In this document: positions 15,513 through 21,931 of the stretch, one piece after another | How positions within the stretch are numbered: position 1 is the first letter of the stretch | Layout of the letters: every line of letters starts with the position of its first letter | Assembly (NCBI GenBank): GCA_036500145.1 | Contig: DASYCO010000054.1 | Coordinates: 1 to 21,931 of the forward strand | From: CAMAVH01 sp036500145 | GTDB lineage: Bacteria; Pseudomonadota; Alphaproteobacteria; SMXQ01 | Length of the DNA stretch: 21,931 nt | Direction: 5' to 3' | The notes under the pieces: generated by a model | The model's input: only the letters and a program-made list of their open reading frames with translations | Told to the model about the DNA's origin: nothing | The model's database searches: none | Position numbers and translations under genes: made by a program

Positions 15513-16457
15513 ATGATCCATTTCCTTCGACGCTATTCGTATGTCTGCGCCTTGCTGGCCGTCGCGACGGCCGGAAGCTTCGCCGTGCCTGCCGCCGCCC
15601 AGGACAAGATGGAGATGCGCACCGTCGCCGACGGCGTCTACATGATGGAGAACACGCGCGGCTCGGGCAATTCGAGCTTCGTCATCACCGATGACGGCGT
15701 GCTGGTGTTCGACGCCGACCTGCGCACCGCCGACCAGGTGCTGGCGCAGATCCGCAAGCTGACCGACAAGAAGGTCAAGTACCTCGTCATCTCGCATTCG
15801 GCCGGCGACCATGCCTCCGGCGCCTGGCTCTACCGCGAGGACAAGCCGGTCTTCATCGCCACCAAGACCCAGATGCGCGACCTCTACATGCAGGAAAGCA
15901 AGGAGTTCGAGGAGCGCAAGAAGACCGACGAGGCCTACAAGGGCAAGGAGCTGACGCGCCCCGACATCGGCTTCGAAGGCGGCCTGACGCTGCAGTTCGG
16001 CGGCCTCACCTTCGTGCTCACCGAAGAGGGCGTGAGCCACAGCACCAGCGACGTCACCGTCTTCATCCCGCAGAAGCGCGTGTTCCTGACCGGCGACCTG
16101 CTCGACACGGAAATCCACCCCGGCCAGGGCGAATCGGCCGGCGTGTTCTTCTCCAACGTGAAGGGCTGGCTGAAGAACCTCGACAACATCATGGCGCGCA
16201 ACCTGCCGGTCGACACCTACGTGCCGGGCCACGGCCCGGTGCATGTCGGCCGCGGCGTCGCCGACATCCAGGAGCAGAAGGCCTACTTCATCGCCATGCG
16301 CAACGAGGTGTCGAAGATGATGGCGGCCGGCAAGAGCCTGGCGCAGATCGAGAAGGAGATCGAAGTGCCGAAGGAGTTCGCGCACTACCAGCGCAAGCCG
16401 CGCCTCGTCTCCTTCGTGAAGCTCTACTACAACCAGCTCATCGAGCAGGGCTACTGA
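15513..16457 (+). CDS. Exported metallo-beta-lactamase-fold hydrolase with altered metal motif
   Basis: A 314-residue protein with a Sec signal peptide (RRYSYVCALLAVATAGSFAV, cleavage likely after AAA-Q near residue 30) and an MBL fold. The usual HxHxDH motif reads H95-S-A-G-D99-H100, so the second metal-binding His is Ala. Other ligands appear kept: H176 in EEGVSHSTSDV, D195 in FLTGDLLD and H240 in VPGHGPVH. The protein may bind one metal in a modified site or act on a different substrate; I would not call it a beta-lactamase. GGGGAGG precedes the ATG. The leader contains a GGCCCTT/AAGGGCC hairpin at 15469-15488 and a -10-like TAGACT at 15453-15458. A strong terminator follows at 16466. Confidence 0.88.
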   Translation: MIHFLRRYSYVCALLAVATAGSFAVPAAAQDKMEMRTVADGVYMMENTRGSGNSSFVITDDGVLVFDADLRTADQVLAQIRKLTDKKVKYLVISHSAGDHASGAWLYREDKPVFIATKTQMRDLYMQESKEFEERKKTDEAYKGKELTRPDIGFEGGLTLQFGGLTFVLTEEGVSHSTSDVTVFIPQKRVFLTGDLLDTEIHPGQGESAGVFFSNVKGWLKNLDNIMARNLPVDTYVPGHGPVHVGRGVADIQEQKAYFIAMRNEVSKMMAAGKSLAQIEKEIEVPKEFAHYQRKPRLVSFVKLYYNQLIEQGY

Positions 16458-16465
16458 GGCCAGGA

Positions 16466-16498
16466 AAAAGGCCTGAGCGTTCCGCGCTCAGGCCTTTT
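16466..16498. terminator. Bidirectional terminator after the MBL-fold gene
   Basis: A 14-bp perfect stem AAAAGGCCTGAGCG (16466-16479) / CGCTCAGGCCTTTT (16485-16498) with a 5-base loop. TTTT follows on the plus strand and TTTTT on the minus strand. It serves the MBL-fold gene and could also end the convergent aminotransferase transcript. Confidence 0.9.
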
Positions 16499-16507
16499 CT
16501 CTTCATC

Positions 16508-16595
16508 CGTCATCCTCGGACTTGATCCGAGGGTCCATCCGTCCAGCGCCTAGACGCTTGCAACATGGATGCTCGGATCAAGTCCGAGCACGACG
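16508..16595. repeat. Pair of inverted REP-like palindromic repeats
   Basis: Two 31-base units, 16508-16538 and 16565-16595, are inverted copies matching at 27 of 31 positions, separated by 26 bases. Each unit is itself a palindrome: CCTCGGA-CTTGA-TCCGAGG on the left and GCTCGGA-TCAAG-TCCGAGC on the right. The core GGACTTGATCCG resembles short intergenic repeats that I recall as abundant in several alphaproteobacteria. The unit fills the gap between two convergent genes. No associated nuclease or transposase gene is in the window. Confidence 0.75.
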
Positions 16596-16601
16596 GTTTT
16601 A

Positions 16602-17828
16602 TTACTTCAAAGAGCCGCAGAACTTCGCGATGCGGCCGCAGGCGTCCTTCAGCGATTCCATCGAGGCCGCGTAGGAGATGCGGAAGTGCGGCGACAGGCC
16701 GAAGGCCTCGCCCTGCACCACTGCGATGCCTTCCGCCGCCAAGAGCTCGGTGGCGAAGATGGTGTCGTTCTCGACCACCTTGCCCGCCGGCGTCTTCTTG
16801 CCGATGAGGCCGGCGCAGGACGGGTAGACGTAGAAGGCGCCTTCCGGCGTCGGGCAGTTGAGGCCCGGCGCGTCGTTGAGCATCTTCACGACGACGTCGC
16901 GGCGCGACTTGAAGGCTTCGCGCCACTTCGGCAGGAAGTCCTGCGTGCCGTTGAGCGCGACGACCGAGGCGGCCTGGCTGATCGAGGACGGGTTCGACGT
17001 GCTCTGCGACTGCACGGTGCCCATCGCCTTGATGAGGGCCACCGGGCCGGCGGCGTAGCCGATGCGCCAGCCGGTCATCGAATAGGCCTTAGACACGCCG
17101 TTCATGGTCAGCGTGCGGTCGTAGAGCTTGGGCTCCACCTGGGCGATGGTGGAGAACTCGAAGCCGTCATAGACGAGATGCTCGTAGATGTCGTCCGACA
17201 GGATGTGGACCTGCGGATGGCGCAGCAGCACCTCGGCGAGCGCCTTCAGCTCGGCCTTCGTGTAGGCGGCGCCCGTCGGGTTGGACGGCGAGTTGAGGAT
17301 GAGCCACTTGGTCTTCGGCGTGATCGCCGCTTCCAGCTCTTCCGGGCGCATCTTGAAGCCCTGGTTCTGGTTGCAGCGCACGAACACCGGCGTCGCGTCC
17401 ATCAGCAGCACGATGTCCGGATAGGACACCCAGTAGGGCGCCGGGATGATGACCTCGTCGCCCTGGTTCAGCGTCGCGGCCATGGCGTTGTAGATGATGT
17501 GCTTGCCGCCGGCGCCGACGATGACCTGGTTGGGCTGGTAGGTCAGGCCGTTCTCGCGCGCGAACTTTGCGACGATCGCCTTCTTCAGCGCAGGCGTGCC
17601 GTCGACGGCGGTGTACTTCGTCTCGCCGCGGTTGATCGCCGCGATGGCTTCCGCCTTGATGTGGTCCGGAGTGTCGAAGTCCGGCTCGCCGGCCGACAGG
17701 CCGATGACGTCGCGGCCGGCCGCCTTCATTTCGGCGGCGAGAGCGGTGATGGCCATGGTGGGCGACGGCTTGATCTGGCCGAGGCGGCGGGCGATGAAAC
17801 TGGCGGCGGACGGAGCGGCAGACGACAT
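16602..17828 (-). CDS. aatA: Aspartate aminotransferase (class I, PLP-dependent)
   Basis: A 408-residue fold-type I aminotransferase of the Ib aspartate/prephenate group. It interconverts aspartate and 2-oxoglutarate with oxaloacetate and glutamate, and family members can also use aromatic or prephenate substrates. Motifs in order: the N-terminal IKPSPTMAI, VIGLSAGEPDFDTP, YTAVDGTPALKKAI, NSPSNPTGAAY (NPTG at 183-186), SDDIYEHLVYDG, the PLP lysine K247 in MNGVSKAYSMTGWRIGYAAGP, and a C-terminal Arg in SPHFRISYAAS. The start at 17828 has a weak ribosome binding site (AGGCCCCC). About 10 extra N-terminal residues before FIARRLGQIKPSP are unusual, so the true start could be slightly downstream. 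It appears monocistronic. Confidence 0.95.
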   Translation of the reverse strand: MSSAAPSAASFIARRLGQIKPSPTMAITALAAEMKAAGRDVIGLSAGEPDFDTPDHIKAEAIAAINRGETKYTAVDGTPALKKAIVAKFARENGLTYQPNQVIVGAGGKHIIYNAMAATLNQGDEVIIPAPYWVSYPDIVLLMDATPVFVRCNQNQGFKMRPEELEAAITPKTKWLILNSPSNPTGAAYTKAELKALAEVLLRHPQVHILSDDIYEHLVYDGFEFSTIAQVEPKLYDRTLTMNGVSKAYSMTGWRIGYAAGPVALIKAMGTVQSQSTSNPSSISQAASVVALNGTQDFLPKWREAFKSRRDVVVKMLNDAPGLNCPTPEGAFYVYPSCAGLIGKKTPAGKVVENDTIFATELLAAEGIAVVQGEAFGLSPHFRISYAASMESLKDACGRIAKFCGSLK

Positions 17829-17959
17829 GGGGGCCTGTGCTGACTGGAGGGGAAATGCCCAGAATTGGGCGGTGCGGGAGGGCGAAAGCTAACCCCGCCT
17901 CCGGACCGGCGCAACAGCCTCCGACGGATATTTCTCCGCCGCGTTGCCGAAACGCCCAA

Positions 17960-18016
17960 AAACGCCGAAGGGCCGGAAAGTCTGGCTTTCCGGCCCCTCG
18001 TTCAGCCCCGGCGTTT
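17960..18016 (-). terminator. Two-tier terminator of the pirin gene
   Basis: An 11-bp perfect stem GGGCCGGAAAG (17970-17980) / CTTTCCGGCCC (17986-17996) is nested in a wider stem AAACGCCG (17960-17967) / CGGCGTTT (18009-18016). On the minus strand a T-run follows the outer stem. It lies just after the pirin stop at 18032. Confidence 0.75.
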
Positions 18017-18031
18017 CACTTTGCCGTGTGG

Positions 18032-18727
18032 TCAGTCCAGGTCGAAGACCAAGACCTCCGCCCGCTCCTCGCCCACGCCGGCCAGCGTCACCTCGGCCTC
18101 GCCGGTCAGCGCCAGGCCGTCGCCCGTGGCCAGGGCCTGGCCGTTGACCTGAACCTGGCCCTTGGCCACGTGGATCCAGCCGTTGCCGCTGGCGAGCCGG
18201 TGCGTCGCCGTCTCGCCCGCCTTGAGCTTGGCGACATGGATCGCGGCGTCGGCGTGGATCGTCACCGAGCCGTCGCGGCCGTCCGGCGTCGCCACCGGCA
18301 CCAGCTTGCCGTCGGCGGACTGCAGGGCCTTCTGCTCGTAGCTCGGCGCGATGCCCTCAGCCTTGGGCTCGATCCAGATCTGCAGCAGGTGCACGCCTTC
18401 GTCGCGCGACGGGTTGAACTCGCTGTGGCGGATGCCGCTGCCCGCCGACATGCGCTGGGCGTCGCCCGGACGGATCACCGAGCCGGTGCCGAGGCTGTCC
18501 TTGTGCTCCAGAGAGCCGTCGAGGATGTAGGTGACGATCTCCATGTCGGCGTGGCCATGCGTGGGAAAGCCCGAGGCGCCGGCGATCAGGTCGTCGTTGA
18601 TCACCCGCAGGTTGCGAAAGCCCATGCGGTTCGGGTCGTAATGGTGGCCGAACGAGAAGCTGTGCTTGCTGTTCAGCCAGTTGATCTGGGTGGCGAAGCG
18701 CTCGTTCGCGGGATGAAGCTGCATCAT
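18032..18727 (-). CDS. Pirin family protein (bicupin)
   Basis: A 231-residue bicupin of the pirin/YhaK group. Some members act as quercetin 2,3-dioxygenases, others as redox-dependent regulators; the role here is not determinable. The N-terminal cupin keeps the pirin metal ligands H57 and H59 (FPTHGHADMEIVTY), H101 and E103 (GIRHSEFNPS). AGGAGG lies 7 bases before the ATG at 18727. It lies 132 bases after the MarR gene on the same strand. The gap holds a promoter whose spacer carries an operator-like repeat, so MarR repression of pirin is likely. Confidence 0.93.
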   Translation of the reverse strand: MMQLHPANERFATQINWLNSKHSFSFGHHYDPNRMGFRNLRVINDDLIAGASGFPTHGHADMEIVTYILDGSLEHKDSLGTGSVIRPGDAQRMSAGSGIRHSEFNPSRDEGVHLLQIWIEPKAEGIAPSYEQKALQSADGKLVPVATPDGRDGSVTIHADAAIHVAKLKAGETATHRLASGNGWIHVAKGQVQVNGQALATGDGLALTGEAEVTLAGVGEERAEVLVFDLD

Positions 18728-18780
18728 GGTCTGTCCTCCTCGGCCGGCGGCGGCCCATCTGCGGGCGGGCCGGCAATTCG

Positions 18781-18832
18781 TTCAATGTTGAACCATTGAC
18801 CATCAGATAATGGTTCAATGTTAAACTTTCAA
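18781..18832 (-). promoter_or_regulatory. Predicted pirin promoter overlapping two MarR-type operator repeats
   Basis: On the minus strand TTGAAA (complement of 18827-18832) and TATCTG (complement of 18804-18809) are 17 bases apart. Read on the plus strand, TTCAATGTTGAAC (18781-18793) and TTCAATGTTAAAC (18814-18826) are near-identical copies 33 bases apart, about three helical turns. The second copy lies wholly in the promoter spacer. A perfect 10-bp inverted repeat TTGAACCATT (18788-18797) / AATGGTTCAA (18809-18818) spans the -10. This is a repressor-site layout. Confidence 0.6.
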
Positions 18833-18859
18833 GGGTCGCCCTTCGGGGGGCCGACCGCC

Positions 18860-19315
18860 TCAGGATTCGGCCTGCGCCAGCCCCAGTTTCCTGCTCAGTT
18901 TGCCTAGGGTTTCCTGTTCCGCCGGGGTCAGGGCGGCGAAGGCGGCGGCGACGTTGGCGGCGTGGCGCGGGAACAGCCCGCGGATCAGCTTGCGCCCCGT
19001 CACGGTCAGCTGGACGACCAGCAGCCGCTTGTCCGACGGGTCGCGCCTGCGGCTGATCAGTCCGCGCTTTTCCAGGTTGCCGACCACCATGGTCAGATTG
19101 CCGTCGCTTTTCAGCAGCTTGGCGGCCAGGTCCTTCTGGCAGAGGGGGCCGAGGTGGAGCAGGGCCTCGAGTACGCCGAACTGGCTGGTGCTGAGCCCGG
19201 CCTCGGCGAACAGCCCGTCCAGCCGGCCGTTCACCGCATTGGCGGCGCGCGTCAGCTTGACCAGGGCGTCGAATGCCCGCACTTCCTCGGCGGCGCCTTG
19301 ATAATGGGTCGGCAT
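18860..19315 (-). CDS. MarR-family transcriptional regulator
   Basis: A 151-residue MarR regulator with the expected winged helix: GLSTSQFGVLEALLHLGPLC, LAAKLLKSDGNLTMVVGNLE, then the wing SRRRDPSDKRLLVVQLT. Residue C in the LCQKDLA helix is the only cysteine and a possible redox site. I chose the ATG at 19315 because AGGAGG lies 5 bases upstream; an in-frame ATG 11 codons earlier lies near the operator-like site and has no such signal. It is upstream of pirin on the same strand and divergent from uvrB. A third copy of the operator-like motif in its own promoter suggests autoregulation. Ligand unknown. Confidence 0.94.
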   Translation of the reverse strand: MPTHYQGAAEEVRAFDALVKLTRAANAVNGRLDGLFAEAGLSTSQFGVLEALLHLGPLCQKDLAAKLLKSDGNLTMVVGNLEKRGLISRRRDPSDKRLLVVQLTVTGRKLIRGLFPRHAANVAAAFAALTPAEQETLGKLSRKLGLAQAES

Positions 19316-19351
19316 CGGGCCTCCTCGGTGGAACTCCAGCGGCTCCATTGT

Positions 19352-19392
19352 TTCGATATTAAACTATTTAGGCACTTTGACGGGCCGGTCAA
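19352..19392 (-). promoter_or_regulatory. Predicted marR promoter with operator copy
   Basis: On the minus strand TTGACC (complement of 19387-19392) and TAAATA (complement of 19365-19370) are 16 bases apart. Directly downstream, TTCGATATTAAAC (19352-19364) matches the pirin-side motif TTCAATGTTAAAC at 11 of 13 positions. It would overlap the transcription start. Confidence 0.5.
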
Positions 19393-19393
19393 G

Positions 19394-19434
19394 CACCCCT
19401 AGCCTTTTGGCCCGGGCCTCCCTATCTAGGGGTG
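19394..19434. promoter_or_regulatory. Inverted repeat in the uvrB upstream region
   Basis: CACCCCTAG (19394-19402) and CTAGGGGTG (19426-19434) are perfect 9-bp inverted copies around a 23-base centre. The right arm overlaps TATCTA (19423-19428), a possible uvrB -10. No LexA-type GTTC-N7-GTTC or GAAC-N7-GAAC box was found here. Confidence 0.35.
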
Positions 19435-19484
19435 GTCCCCGAACATCTCCGCCCCATTCTCGCCCACGAAAGCCCGATCCCCAG

Positions 19485-21707
<2,223 letters not shown>

Positions 21708-21732
21708 GGCCGCATCGCGGAGGGGGAGAGCA

Positions 21733-21931
21733 TTGTCCGACACGGTCGCCACGGCCGCCGAAGGGAAGTCCTGCGGCAGCTGCACGCTTTGCTGCAAGGT
21801 GATGAGCATCACGGCTCTCGCCAAGCCGCATGGCGTCTGGTGCAGCCATTGCCGGATCGGCGGCGGCTGCCAGATCCACCAGACCAAGCCGGCGGAATGC
21901 ACCGACTTCTACTGCGGCTACCTGCAGGACG
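21733..21931 (+). CDS. Cys-rich YkgJ-like cluster protein, 3' end outside window
   Basis: A partial frame of 66 codons starting at TTG (21733), with GGAGG 9 bases upstream, 25 bases after the uvrB stop. The product is rich in cysteine: CGSCTLCCKVMS, then WCSHCRIGGGCQIH, then ECTDFYCGYL, the pattern of the YkgJ-type zinc or iron-sulfur cluster family. It probably belongs to the uvrB transcript. No ATG occurs before the first Cys motif, so the TTG start is the reasonable one. Function unknown. Confidence 0.8.
   Translation, partial: MSDTVATAAEGKSCGSCTLCCKVMSITALAKPHGVWCSHCRIGGGCQIHQTKPAECTDFYCGYLQD

Noticed and set aside
19435..19484. LexA box before uvrB (GAAC at 19441)
   Set aside because: No second GAAC or GTTC follows at the required 7-base spacing.

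Overview
The window reads as chromosomal DNA of a high-GC alphaproteobacterium. I infer this from the strong G/C bias at third codon positions, the lrp–trxB–LysR gene order that I recall from Hyphomicrobiales (Rhizobiales), an EcfG-type promoter motif, and a pair of REP-like palindromes built on GGACTTGATCCG. Genus cannot be fixed from this sequence. Almost every gene start is supported by an AGGAG-type ribosome binding site. Short AT-rich pockets in an otherwise GC-rich sequence mark most of the control regions.

Layout from left to right. (1) The 3' part of carB, then greA with its own promoter and terminator. (2) A LysR gene divergent from a two-gene minus-strand unit: a carboxymuconolactone decarboxylase/AhpD-like protein and a PNPOx-like flavin protein. 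A 9-bp inverted repeat lies in the shared control region. (3) An Lrp/AsnC regulator divergent from trxB, followed by a LysR gene that looks like LsrB/VtlR. (4) A 524-bp gene-free stretch whose right half is a chain of perfect hairpins ending in a UUCG-capped terminator with nine T's. This is best read as a small RNA, and by position next to lsrB it is a strong candidate for an AbcR (alpha-r15) family member. (5) A long minus-strand block of redox and metal genes: rubredoxin, Dps, MsrP, an exported Ser/Gly/Pro-rich protein coupled to an unusual NRAMP transporter behind an EcfG-type promoter, and a small zinc-ribbon protein. (6) A 662-bp gene-free, hairpin-rich stretch, a third LysR gene with an Ala-rich tail, and an exported metallo-beta-lactamase-fold protein with an altered metal motif. 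(7) A REP-like pair, then an aspartate aminotransferase. (8) A MarR–pirin pair with three copies of one operator-like motif, divergent from uvrB. uvrB is followed closely by a truncated Cys-rich protein.

Functionally much of the window concerns redox and stress handling: thioredoxin reductase, LsrB-like regulator and candidate AbcR RNA, Dps, MsrP, rubredoxin, NRAMP, AhpD-like protein and pirin. The remainder is housekeeping (pyrimidine/arginine precursor synthesis, transcript cleavage, excision repair, transamination). I see no prophage, insertion sequence, CRISPR array, tRNA or rRNA. The parts most likely to be new are the candidate sRNA locus at 8935-9354, the EcfG-type operon of exported low-complexity protein plus atypical NRAMP at 9402-11634, and the MarR operator set at 18781-19392.
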